Of a stretch of 64,000 bases of DNA, positions 34,343-45,137 are shown one piece after another. Position numbers and translations under genes: made by a program. The number at the start of each line of letters is the position of its first letter. Positions within the stretch are counted from its first letter, which is position 1. Origin of the DNA: Celoporthe dispersa (lineage: Eukaryota > Ascomycota > Sordariomycetes > Diaporthales > Cryphonectriaceae). Where the stretch lies: NCBI GenBank assembly GCA_016584495.1, contig WAID01000003.1, positions 4,650,001 through 4,714,000 of the forward strand. The letters run 5' to 3'. Under the pieces are notes generated by a model that saw only the letters and a list, made by a program, of their open reading frames with translations, searched no databases and was not told where the DNA came from.

Positions 34343-35635
34343 ATGGGCGGGCTTTTCCTTCTCCTCGTCCTGAGCGTGAGCTTGCAGCCTCCCCTGACCT
34401 AACCACCGACCGCACCAGCTAATCGCACATGTCCAGTTGGTGATGGCCCTCGCCTCGTTCCTCGCCGGCGCCTTACCTCTATCGATGACCCTCAGTCAAT
34501 CACAATTACGCTTAATATCGAGCATAGGAGTTGGGATACTCGTCGGCACATCACTGATTGTCATTGTACCGGAGGGTGTTGAGGCTGTTGCGTCTTCTGG
34601 GGCCGGAGCACACGAACCACGCGGCTTAAGATCCATTGTCGCAGCGCGCCGGTTGCCGCAGCCCATACTACCTCGAGAATTACATGCGATCGAAATTGCG
34701 GAGAGATCGGCTGTCGACCATGACACAATCATACGTGAAGCTCTGGAGAAGAGGGACGATGCGCCGATCGCAGAAGGGGGAGGAGCCGGCTGAGCCACCA
34801 AAGGGGGAGGTAGCACAGCACGAGGACAATGACTTCCCGACGTTCTATATCGGATTCTCCTTGATGCTGGGCTTTGTCCTCATGTTCTTGATCGATAGGC
34901 TACCGCAACACGCCACCGACGGTTTGAACAGAACCCCGGCAACACGGCATATCAGTCTGGACAATCTCGGCTCATCAAGCGTCAACGGCGAGGGCGACGA
35001 CGAGCACGACGGCTTCTTGGGCTCACTGTCGCCGTCACCGAGACAGTCCAGGAGCCTCGCAACCACCGTGGGCCTGGTGATACACGCCGCGGCAGACGGG
35101 ATAGCAATGGGCGCATCAGCGACGACGAGCGACATGAAGTTGGGGATCATCATTTTTGTTGCGATTATGGTTCACAAGGCGCCTGCGGCCTTTTGGGCTG
35201 ACATCATTGCTGCTCAGGCAGGGGCTATCCAAAAGGGCTGCACGAGGACATTTAATGGCGTTTAGTCTGGCAGCACCTGTCGGGGCACTTGGCTCGTTCA
35301 TCCTCGTGTCGATTCTAGGTGGCGGGAACATGGACGGCCCCACGGGCCAGTGGTGGACCGGCATGCTTCTCCTGTTCTCTGGCGGCACTTTCTTGTAAGT
35401 TGTCTCCCCAAGAATACCGATTCAATAAGGGGGCTAACCACGGTGGTGTAGATATGTCGCCATGCACGCCATGCAGGAAGAGCCATCTGCACAACCACAC
35501 GATCACCATTCGTCCATAAACGGTTACGCAGACAGCCCGCAGAGGAAGCCCGGGCGACCGCAAATGAGAGACACGGTGGCCACAGTAGGTGGTATGCTAC
35601 TGCCTCTTCTTACACAGTTCGGGCACCATCATTGA
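34343..35635 (+). CDS. ATX2: ZIP-family metal transporter, Atx2/SLC39A9 type
   Basis: Golgi or endomembrane transporter for manganese or zinc. Exons 34343-34375, 34437-35394 and 35452-35635; about 390 aa after correction. Membrane segments match SLC39A9/Atx2: ALASFLAGALPLSMTLS, ISSIGVGILVGTSLIVIVPE followed by GVEAV, then YIGFSLMLGFVLMFLIDRL, the metal-site helix LVIHAAADGIAMGAS and the HK-containing helix IIIFVAIMVHKAPAAFG, then HLMAFSLAAPVGALGSFILV. The C-terminus ends in FGHHH. Two extra bases break the frame: one G in 34776-34780, between transmembrane parts in the hydrophilic loop, and one T in 35191-35194 at APAAFG. The family assignment rests on the VPEGV and HAAADG motifs. Which metal is moved cannot be told from sequence. 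Confidence 0.9.
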
Positions 35636-36515
35636 AGAAGCTGGCTTTTGTATGAATAGGAATATTTGGCATTTGTTTAAGTCACACCATGGCTATCGAT
35701 TGTCGAAAGTGTTGTGGCGTGGGCATCAATGGCGTTCAGGATCTCCACCATGGACAGCGACTACGTTGTCAGCGTGCGAGCGTGTCATACATGGCTTTTT
35801 GAATTGTGCAGGTTTCATAGTGGCGTCTCGGATCTGGTGGGTTTTCCCAGCGCTACACGACCACAGTATATACAATAGGATAACAATTGTTGAGAGGCAA
35901 ATCAGCGGTCTTGAACCGCGGTCTACACGTTGCCATCGGCTCCCTTGTTCTACCGCTGCCCTTTTGAGGAAGACGCTGTATCGCGCGAAAAGAGCAACGG
36001 CGTTGTATACAAGTTTGCGGCAACCAGAGCTTGTTCGACTCCTCCTCAAGGCTTGACACAGTCAGCAGCAGCAGCAACAACAACAACGGCATACCACATC
36101 CCGCCTCACGTAAAGCCTAGCCAACTGTGTCGCGTCGGCGATACTCATCCTGACCCACACTCAGGAATCTGCCGTACAAGGGTGAGCGGCTGTGGTCTCA
36201 CATGTCTCAAGTCGGGGAACACAAGACGAGTGCAGTCAAGAGGCAGCTGGAACAAGAGGGCTGCAGGGCAACACAGCATCGTCTGGCATGGCGCTGAGCA
36301 ATCGCCCTCTGGGGGCGCACAGGATCCAACGGCCGTGTCTCGATCGCCAGGAGAGAGAACGAGGTGGAAAGAAGCTCAACTTCGGCTGCTAGACCTAGCG
36401 CTGACGCTGACGTGAGGGAGTGCGCGCCACATTGGGCAAGTTGTGAGGACATGCATGACATCCGGAGCCTGCGTTCTAGTGTTGTAGGATGGATGATTGG
36501 ACGTGTTTTGTTTTC

Positions 36516-36573
36516 TCTCCCTCTCTCTCCCCTTTCTTCCGCTGGAGAGAGAGGGAGGGGAGAGAGAGGGAGA
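36516..36573. repeat. Purine/pyrimidine hairpin (18-bp stem)
   Basis: Left arm 36516-36533 is almost pure C/T and right arm 36556-36573 is pure A/G. They pair over 18 positions, of which 17 are Watson-Crick and one is G-T, with a 22-nt loop. The central 16 bp (CTCCCTCTCTCTCCCC against its complement) match perfectly. Confidence 0.7.
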
Positions 36574-38143
36574 AAGAGAGAAAGAAAATAAATTTTGAAG
36601 CTGTGTCACGGTCGATCCTAGACGTTGGGAGTGCCTTGGACCGGATGGTCGCTGAGGCCCAAGTTGATGCATTCAGCGTATTCCTGCAGCGTAGCGCTTC
36701 CTCCCGCGGGTTTTCAATGGGTCTAAAAATATTCGGGTGCTCGGCAGAAAGTTGTTTAAATCCTTTGGATCGCTGTTTTCAGATACGCCTTTCTACGAAA
36801 TGCACATGGGGTCTAAGGAGTCCAGGCAGGCTGGTGTTTGTGTGTGTGTGGCTGGGGATTTACAAAATTCTTTATTTGAAGAGACCTGCCTGCAGGCCTA
36901 TTTATCGGCCAGCACAAACACATTTATCGTGGCCACCTGGATGGTCGCCATACTGAAGCAATCAATCCTATCCAGTGGATTGGCAGCAAGACGTGTCAAC
37001 CTAGGCGGAACAACAGGCTCGAATAGGAGACACCGCGTCAGCCTTGAGGCTAAAATCAGCTCTCAGGATGCTTCAGATGTCCTCCCGCACGCAGTACTAC
37101 AGAAGGCTGCATAAAAACTCGGCTCAGATTTGAACTTCGGTGTCCAAGCGCCCGCGCCGAATCAAATCGAGCAATCGGTGTACCTTCGCAGAGAGAGCCT
37201 GGTGTGGCTGCGATTTTAAGGGGGGGTTGGACGGGAGAAGAAGAGGGGGGGCAAGGATAAGGTTGTGGGTACACACATTGGAGTGGGCGTAAAGTCATTA
37301 GTTTTGTATATGTGGTAGTGAAATTGAGTGACGTCTTCGCTCTTACAAACCAGACCCTGACCAGGTTCGAGCGAGTGCGTGGCACCAGTGGTCTGCTGAC
37401 AGCAGGTGTTGTATCGTAAAAATGATGAGTTGGCCCAAGCACGACTCAGCTCTCTCTTACTGTGACGTCGGATTGCCACCTACCAGAAAGCAGATATGGT
37501 GGTACATCTGCGTGTGAGCGGGACGGAGGGAGAGGAGAAGAAAAAACTCTGCTCATCGGTCTGGTGAACATTGGATAGGCACTGGGTGATGATGAGAACA
37601 GAAATCAAGAGAGAGAGAGGAGGTTAAGGGGGTCCTTGTTTTAGCCATGACACGGGAAAGCATGTAAACTGCATAGATCGCCAGAAACACCCCATGAGAA
37701 GGGGTCTGGTTTTTTCCCCTTCTTTCTCTCTCTCTCTCCTTCCTTCTCTCTCCTATCTTGTCAGGCAGACCCCCTGTAAGTCTGAAGGCTGGCATTCCTG
37801 GTTTCTAATCACACCCTCCCTGTCAGGGTCTGTCATGCCCTGCTGACTGCCAGGCATTGGACAAGAATGAGGATACGAAAGCATAGCAAGAACCTAGCTG
37901 GGCTGGGGACACTCTTGGCTGCCTTTTTTTTTCTCTCCCCCCTCCCCCTCTCCACAACTTGTGATGCTGGAGTATGATAAAATAGCCAGCCATTGTTTCC
38001 AACGCATAGATAAAGCATGTCTACGTTATGTTGGAAGGAAGAGCTCCATGATCTCTCCTCCTAGGGTTGCATTTATTTCTGCAATCATCATTTGATTAAA
38101 GTTGAAGTAGGCGGATGCGGCAGCTTGACTCTTTCCGGGAACA

Positions 38144-38160
38144 GGAGAGAGAGAGAGAGA
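38144..38160. repeat. (GA)n microsatellite
   Basis: A short GA dinucleotide run in the large intergenic gap, one of several purine tracts there. Confidence 0.65.
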
Positions 38161-39321
38161 CAGAGAACAGCCACCTCCACCTGCAGGCCCTGGACCAGAC
38201 AAGACAGACCACCTGCATGAATCCTGCCCTTGCCCCAGCTGCCGCAAGTTGGGCCCAGTCCACCCATTTCCAACCGGGCCTCGACTGGTTTAATCTGACA
38301 TCCTTCTTTCTCCATTCTCCTCACCTCATACACACCCGCCCACCCTGCATCTCAGACACGCCTCCTCACGCCCCTACGGCACACGCTCACACAACATACC
38401 GAGTGGGCGGAGAGGCCGACTGTCCTCACTTTTTGTCTTATTCCAAGTTTCCTCATTTCTTGTCGCCTGGGCGGTCTTTTTTCTTTCTTTTTTATGTTTG
38501 ACTCGTCTTGTTTATTCCAGCCACCACCCATTGCACCCACGCACTCGACAGCGCCCGCGCCCTGCCGTCATCTAATCTCTCTTCCCGTCTCCTCCCCCCC
38601 CTTAACCGAGGATTAACGTCCGCCTTTCTTTTGTGTCTGATGTACGAATCGTTTTCTCCAATCCGGCCTTATCACGCCTTCGCACTGGAGCACGCACCTG
38701 CACACGAGCCCACGGTCTAAAGTTACACGTTACACTGTCATCCGGACGCCTTTTCTCTCCTCCGAACAAAGCGTCCGAACTGTCGGTTTCCCCCCCTGGA
38801 TCCGGGCGCCGAATAAGTATCAGCGTTACAGGCTACCGTCCTCCGCCCTCTTGAACGACGCTTCCCCGAACGGCCACTACAGGAATACCCTCGGCGCGTC
38901 GCCACTGTTTCTTGCTTCTCTTTGGGGGAAGAGCTACGCAGTGTTACTGCTCCTCGGGTAGGGTCAGAGCCAACGGCTTCGACCTCTCTTTTTTTCTTCT
39001 CTCTTCCTTTCTTTTGGTTACTGTAAGTGCTACTGTCGTCACCCCCCCTCCCCCCTTTGGAGAGAGTCTCGTGTATCATACGACAGCAGTTGCCCCGAAG
39101 TCTGTGGGTTGCCTAGGCGCCGTGGACCTGGGTCAAGACTCAGGCCAGCATATAGACATTGTCAGGCTGACAGTATGCGCCGAGATAGAGACAATTTTGA
39201 GCCCCATCGACGAGTCTAGATCCCTCGAAACCCCCTCCGATCGCTCCTCGACCGCCCAGTCCGTGTTCGGGTTCATACATCATCATACATTGGCATTAAC
39301 GGGTTGAAGAACAACTCGAGA

Positions 39322-41589
39322 ATGGATTCCTACGGCCATCGGCCGCTCAGCTTTTCTGACAGAAGAGCGAGCCTGTACTCGGGCGAGGAATTGGTCATGA
39401 ACAGCGGCAACCACTCCATCAAGATCCCTCAGCCTCGACTGCCGAGAGGACCCCCGACTCCCAGCATGAGCACTCCTGCTGCCGACTTCGACCAGACGCT
39501 GACCGGATCACCCCCTCCTCCACCTACCCCGGCAGCCTCTCCTGGCCCGTCCAACGCCCAGCCCGACTGGAGCGATGCCGGCGATGAGGAAGACATATTC
39601 CTGGCCAAATGCCGGCAGCACTTTCAGAGCTGCTCGGGTCCTCAGCGAACCCGCATCCTGGCTGACCTGTTGAACCTATGCACAAGCCAGCAGCTTTCGT
39701 TCGTTCATCAGTTCGTCAGCCCTCTGCTGAAGAAAGACCCGTTCACCAGTCTTCCCGATGAGTTGTGCCTTAGGGTTCGTCCAATACGGCTGTCCGGTCG
39801 GCGCCTATGACGTGTCTTCCCCCCTCGCTGACGTGAGAGTAGATCCTATCATTCATCGACGACCCCAAGGTCCTGGCGAGAGCGTCTCAAGTTTCCCGCA
39901 GATGGCGAGATCTTCTCAGCGACGACATGACCTGGAAGAACCTCTGCGTAAAACACGACTACGGCCGTCGGTTGTCAGACGCAGGATCCGCACTACCCGC
40001 ATACGCCTCGAGACCCGGAGCACAACCGCTGCTCTCCGCGGACGGCCAGTTCGCAAATCACAGCTTCCCAGGCGCCTACCCCTCCGCAGCCGCCATGTCT
40101 GCCTCTAGGAGTCTGGACGGGTCGAGTGCGCCGGTTCGGCCGATGCTCAAGTCTTACAAGTCACACTTTAAGCAGAGATATCTGGTCGATGCTGCCTGGC
40201 GGACTGGGGGTAAATCCACAACACGAGCCATTACGCAGGACGGAGGAGTCGTGACCAGTCTACACCTCACGCCCAAGTATATCATTGTGGCGCTGGACAA
40301 TGCCAAGATTCATGTCTTTGACACTGAGGGCAATGCGCTGCGTGTCCTTCAAGGCCACGTCATGGGTGTATGGGCTATGGTCCCCTGGGAAGATGTCCTA
40401 GTCAGCGGTGGCTGCGATCGCGACGTCCGGGTCTGGGAGCTAAACACTGGGTAAGGATGCCCCCTCGCACATTCTAGGCCTTTTCTTGCCTCCTCGCCTC
40501 ACTAACCCTGTCTCAGAGTCTGCTCCTACACCCTAAGAGGCCACACTAGTACTGTGCGCTGTCTTAAGATGTCAGATGCCAACACGGCTATCTCTGGCTC
40601 GAGGGATACCACCCTTCGTGTCTGGGACATCCGTACTGGCCTGTGCCGCAACGTCCTTGTGGGTCATCAAGCTAGTGTGCGGTGCTTGGAGATCAAGGGA
40701 GATATCGTGGTTTCTGGCAGTTACGATACCACCGCCAAGATCTGGAGCATCTCCGAGGGCAGATGCTTGCACACGCTGCAGGGTCACTACAGCCAGATAT
40801 ATGCCATCGCTTTTGACGGCACGAGGGTAGCAACTGGCAGCCTGGACACCAGCGTTCGGATCTGGGATGCCTCCACTGGGTGAGTCAAGTCCCCCCCCCC
40901 CCGGAGAGAGAGAGAGAGGTCGAAATGTGCTGTGGCTGACCAATATCGCAGAGAATGTCTCGCAGTCCTGCAGGGTCACACCTCTTTAGTCGGCCAGTTG
41001 CAGATGAGAGGCGATACCCTCGTGACCGGTGGCTCAGATGGCTCGGTCAGAGTCTGGTCTCTGTCCAAATTTGTCCCCATTCACCGGCTGGCGGCTCACG
41101 ATAACAGCGTTACCAGCTTGCAATTTGACGATACTCGTGTCGTCAGCGGTGGCAGCGATGGACGAGTGAAAGTCTGGGACCTGAAGACCGGCCACCTGGT
41201 CCGCGAACTCATCGCGCAGGGTGAAGCCGTATGGCGCGTTGCCTTTGAAGATGAGAAATGTGTCGCAATGGCTCTCCGCAACAACAGGACTATCATGGAG
41301 GTGAGTTACTGTAACATTTCCCAACGATTGGTGGGACCCTGGACTGATGGTAATTATGCAGGTCTGGTCTTTCTCACCCCCGCCAGACGATGAGAGGCCC
41401 TTTTCCATGGACGCCTTGGAAGATCCAAACCGACCCAAGAGCGCCCTGGCCTTGGACTGGGGACAGTCGCAGCCAGCCGTCATACCGGGACTGCCTCCGC
41501 AAGACAGCCGAGAAGATGTCCACATGGAGGACGCATGCCCCTCGACGGCACCTCTCCAAGGCGGCGGTAGTACGTTCTTTCACGACTGA
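39322..41589 (+). CDS. F-box/WD40 repeat protein, Cdc4/Fbw7 type
   Basis: Substrate receptor of an SCF ubiquitin ligase: the F-box binds Skp1 and the WD40 propeller binds phosphorylated targets. Exons 39322-39774, 39843-40450, 40517-40879, 40952-41300 and 41362-41589 join in phase to 666 aa. Residues 1-95 or so are Pro/Ser-rich and disordered. The F-box is PFTSLPDELCLRILSFIDDP followed by ASQVSRRWRDLLSDD. The propeller follows, with repeat ends DRDVRVWELNTG, DTTLRVWDIRTG, DTTAKIWSISEG, DTSVRIWDASTG, DGSVRVWSLSK and DGRVKVWDLKTG; a seventh blade starts near VTSLHLTPKYI. The start at 39322 (MDSYGHRPL) is the first in-frame ATG. The family includes yeast Cdc4 and Neurospora FWD-1; sequence alone does not let me choose. 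Frame intact. Confidence 0.88.
40891..40918. repeat. C12 run plus (GA)n in an intron
   Basis: A 12-base C homopolymer followed by GG and a GA run fills nearly half of the 72-nt third intron (40880-40951) of the F-box/WD40 gene. Confidence 0.75.
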
Positions 41590-42689
41590 GCTCGAACCGG
41601 GATACACTTTATCAGTCCGATTTGGTTTCACGCGATCCAACGCCGTCATTTCGGGATCATATATTATCCCCATGGGCGGTAAACATCTCTACACTCAAAA
41701 CGGGGCGGCATCATTACCCTTGGGATCTCTTACATCAAGACGTGCATAGCATAGGCTGGGTCGTCTATTTTTCCACACTGCCGTCGATAATACCGCATTT
41801 GGGTACAGGCCGCATTTTCTTTTTTTGGTTACAAAATCATCATTGCTTTTAGCTCCCGGGGAAGTGCGACCCAGGATTTTGGTTATGATGCATGCATGGC
41901 TTAGGCGTTACTCACTGCAGCGAGCGTTGACATTGATTTTGATGCGACCCGACCGGAGCGAGCGGGCGTCAAATCACAAGGAGCACAGAGGGAGGTATCA
42001 TTATGGGAGAGATTAGACCGTCAACGCGTTAGCTAGCTCAAAGAAAAGTCAGCACGACACCGTCCTTATTACTTTCCGGCACCCAGGTCCATAATTTGGA
42101 CGCACCTGGGGCTGATGAGTCCAACCTGTTGGGGGCTTGTGACTCGCGAACAGCAGTGTCAAATGTCGACCCAAGGTGAAGCTTGTGAAGCTCTGCCGTT
42201 GATTGCCCAAGGCGACGTACATGCGAACAGCAAGTAATACAAGACTGACATGATCAGCAATTAATGAGAAGAAAAGTCTTGTGCGTATACGCAAATAAGT
42301 ATAAAATTCCCTTTTTTATCCACCTCTCGCTCTCCTCGGATTCATTCGCAAGTGAGCAGTGCCCTGATGACGGCTCCAGATACATTGGGTGTGAATTGGT
42401 TGCGCTCAATGCTACATGAGAGCAAAGGAAGGAGGTCTTGTGAGAAAGGGGAAAAAAAAAGAGAGAAGGGGGAAGACAAAGGGCTGTGAGGCATTAGAAT
42501 GTCCGTGATTCGGGCATTTTAGATATAGCCACGCGGAGGAAAGAGGTACGTACCTCGACTACGGTCCCCCGAAAAATCCACGCTAGCGCAAAACCCGCTC
42601 GCTCCGTGCCCAACATTTCGAACGCCGACGCTCACTCACTCTTCTTCTCCTGCAAAACTTCGTCCACAACAAATCACCACATCGCCGCC
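41590..42689. other. Intergenic, F-box gene 3' end / PDA1 promoter
   Basis: About 1.1 kb. It holds a TATAAAA at 42300-42306, some 385 bp upstream of the PDA1 start, and an A/G-rich tract near 42448-42475. No gene is seen. Confidence 0.5.
42300..42306 (+). promoter_or_regulatory. TATA-like element upstream of PDA1
   Basis: TATAAAA followed by a C/T-rich stretch (from about 42308) that leads toward the PDA1 start at 42690. The long distance implies a leader of about 300 nt if this is the core promoter. Confidence 0.3.
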
Positions 42690-44202
42690 ATGTTCTCACG
42701 GGCAGTCAGACGAGCGGCTGTGCCTCTGCGCACTACCCGGCCCTCCATTCCTCTGGTGGCCTCCAGGCGAACCGTCACTACCAATGCCGCCTCGTCGAGT
42801 GTCGATAAGAGCGCAGTCCCCCAGGTAAGCAACAGCTACCACCCCCAGCTTCCACTGCTGCCAGCCGCCCACTGTCTCCGGGCGATCGGTCCTTTCTCAT
42901 GGCATAACTTTTGCTGTCGGAGGATTTCTGGTATGTCCTGTGCTGTGAAAGAAGCTGACAGGAGATGTGCCAGTCCGACGACGAGCCTTTTACCGTCAAC
43001 CTCAACGATGAGAGCTTCGAGACCTACGAGCTGGACCCCCCTCCATACACCCTCGAGGTGACCAAGAAGGAGCTGAAGCAGATGTACTACGATATGGTTG
43101 TCATCCGGTATGCGCTCCCCTACAAGCCTGTGAAGGCCCCGGTCAATAGAAGCAAGCTCTGATGGACCAAAAAAAAAAATAGACAGATGGAGATGGCTGC
43201 CGACCGCCTGTACAAGGAGAAGAAGATCCGAGGTTTCTGCCACCTCTCCACCGGCCAGGAGGCCGTTGCCGTCGGTATCGAGCACGCCATTACCAAGGAG
43301 GACGACCTCATCACCGCCTACCGTTGCCACGGCTTCGCCCTGATGCGCGGCGCCACTGTCCGGTCCATCATCGGTGAGCTCCTCGGCAGACGCCAGGGTA
43401 TCGCCTACGGAAAGGGTGGATCTATGCACATGTTCACGAAGAACTTCTACGGTGGCAACGGTATCGTCGGTGCTCAGGTTCCTGTTGGTGCTGGTCTGGC
43501 CTTTGCCCACAAGTACAACGGCCGCAAGAATAGCTCGATTATCCTGTACGGTGACGGTGCCAGCAACCAGGGTCAGGTCTTTGAGGCGTTCAACATGGCG
43601 AAGCTGTGGAAGCTGCCCGCCCTGTTCGGCTGCGAGAGTAAGTCGATGTGCCGGCCGGATCTCCGCAGGGGTCAAGCTAACGGGGGATGACAGACAACAA
43701 GTACGGTATGGGTACGGCGGCCGCTCGTTCCTCTGCCCTGACGGACTACTACAAGCGTGGCCAGTACATCCCCGGCCTGAAGGTCAACGGCATGGACTGC
43801 CTGGCTGTCAAGGCCGCGGTCAAGTACGGCAAGCAGTGGACCGACGCCGACAACGGCCCCCTTGTCCTCGAGTACGTTACCTACCGGTACGGAGGTCACT
43901 CCATGTCCGACCCCGGCACCACCTACCGTACCCGTGAGGAGATCCAGCGCATGCGCAGCACCAACGACCCTATCTCGGGCCTGAAGCAGCACATTCTGGA
44001 CTGGTCTGTCGCCACCGAGGAGGAGCTGAAGGCTATCGACAAGGAGGCTCGCAGCCACGTCAACGAGGAGGTCACCGCCGCCGAGGCCATGCCTGAACCC
44101 GAGGCTACCCCTCAGATCCTGTACGAGGATATCTACGTCCGGGGCTCCGAGCCGCCTTTCATCCGGGGACGTACGCCTGATGACAACTTCTACTTTGCCT
44201 AG
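42690..44202 (+). CDS. PDA1: Pyruvate dehydrogenase E1 component, alpha subunit
   Basis: Thiamine-diphosphate-dependent decarboxylase subunit of the mitochondrial pyruvate dehydrogenase complex, working with E1 beta (Pdb1). Exons 42690-42824, 42974-43107, 43183-43637 and 43694-44202 join in phase to 410 aa, the normal fungal length. The first 35 residues are an Arg-rich presequence (FSRAVRRAAVPLRTT). Core signatures: GFCHLSTGQEAVAVGIE, AYRCHGFALMRGATV, the ThDP motif GDGASNQGQVFEAFN to CENNKYGMGT, and the regulatory loop YRYGGHSMSDPG with the conserved Ser that PDH kinase targets. Intron 2 ends in an A-run directly before its acceptor. Strong C-ending codon bias suggests high expression. Frame intact. 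Confidence 0.97.
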
Positions 44203-45137
44203 GCGGGCGGGAGTCAAGATTTTGGACACGAGGAGAAGTGAAGGACCATGCACTACCCTGGCCTGACGTTCTGCATGTACAATACCAACAGAGATAAGAA
44301 ACAGTGGATTGGACTGGGAGGAAACCGAGATCCTATAGAAATACCAATTACTTGGGAGGTTCATCCCATAATTAATTTCTTGAGCGATAACTGAGTCGAG
44401 GACTGAATGTGACAAGAGCGCAAGGTGGAAAGGGACGCTACTCTGACGATCAACCCAGACGAGGGGGTTACCTATCGTGATTCTTACTTGGGTGTACCTC
44501 CAGCTAGTCGGCGCTCTGCACCTGGAGAAGAGTTTTATTTTATTTTCTGTTTCCTCTTTTCCACGGTGGTCGGGGGGAAGCGGGTAGGAGAGGTGGTTGG
44601 AGAGGGGAAGATGGGGAAAAAAAAGAAAAGAAAAAAAAAAAGAGAGAGAGAGAGGGAGGGAGAAGAAAAAGGGAAGAGAAGTAGTAAAAGATAAGTGAGA
44701 AAGGGGGGGGAGGGGTAATCCGCCTAGGAAGGAAATGCTAATACAAGAAGTGAAAGACAGTCGGGGGATAAGAGAATAATAGCCAATGCGTAGGGCGCTG
44801 CTGGGTGGAAAGAGCGCACGTGAGACGCGTTGGACTTGGGTCCCCCAAATTGGCTCGCCCAGCGCGTCATCCGAAAGTCGCGTCATTAGGTAACCGCGAG
44901 CCCCCAAGAACTATCCTGCAAGAACCAAGACTGCTTCTGCCTAAGGCTGCCTGATCCTCTCGTAATTCGATCGACCCTCTTCTCCGTCTGTCTAATCCGT
45001 GAACCTCACCTGTCTTCCATTTTTTTTCTTCTTCTTTTCCTTCTTTGATTCCTCCTCACACGTACAATTGTTCACCCAGTGTGGCTTCAAGGCACGTCTT
45101 CCACCTCGCGGCGCGCACCTCGCTCCGGCTGCTCACC
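44203..45137. other. Intergenic, PDA1 3' end / CDC9 promoter
   Basis: About 935 bp. An A/G tract runs from about 44613 to 44716, followed by the MCB motifs listed separately, and by a C/T-rich leader up to the CDC9 start. No gene. Confidence 0.5.
44825..44886. promoter_or_regulatory. MCB-type element cluster upstream of CDC9
   Basis: A perfect MluI cell-cycle box ACGCGT lies at 44825-44830, about 310 bp before the ligase start codon. Two copies of CGCGTCAT follow at 44863-44870 and 44879-44886, 16 bp apart. Yeast CDC9 is a classical MBF target expressed at G1/S. Conservation of that control here is inferred from the motifs. Confidence 0.55.

Larger units (their letters stand above)
35636..39321. 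other. 3.7-kb gap without a recognisable gene
   Basis: The largest non-coding stretch of the window, between ATX2 and the F-box/WD40 gene. It holds many purine or pyrimidine tracts (about 36516-36573, 37608-37620, 37724-37752, 37927-37952 and 38144-38160), and becomes C/T-rich toward 39321. Open frames up to about 160 codons exist but look low-complexity and lack exon-like codon use, known domains or good start contexts. The last 1-1.5 kb is probably the promoter and a long 5' leader of the F-box gene. An unrecognised or non-coding gene cannot be excluded. Confidence 0.5.

Noticed and set aside
36489..37114. Open frames of 125-155 codons in the large gap
   Set aside because: Partly made from purine tracts; no domain, no splice pattern and no conserved wording. 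Kept only as a general possibility in the gap entry.
37355..37400. tRNA-like B-box (GGTTCGAGC) near 37363
   Set aside because: No matching A-box, acceptor stem or cloverleaf could be built around it.
43672..44907. Minus-strand frame of about 410 codons over PDA1 exon 4 and its 3' region
   Set aside because: Antisense to a strongly conserved exon with biased codon use; the part outside PDA1 is low-complexity Phe/Ser/Leu from the A/G tract.
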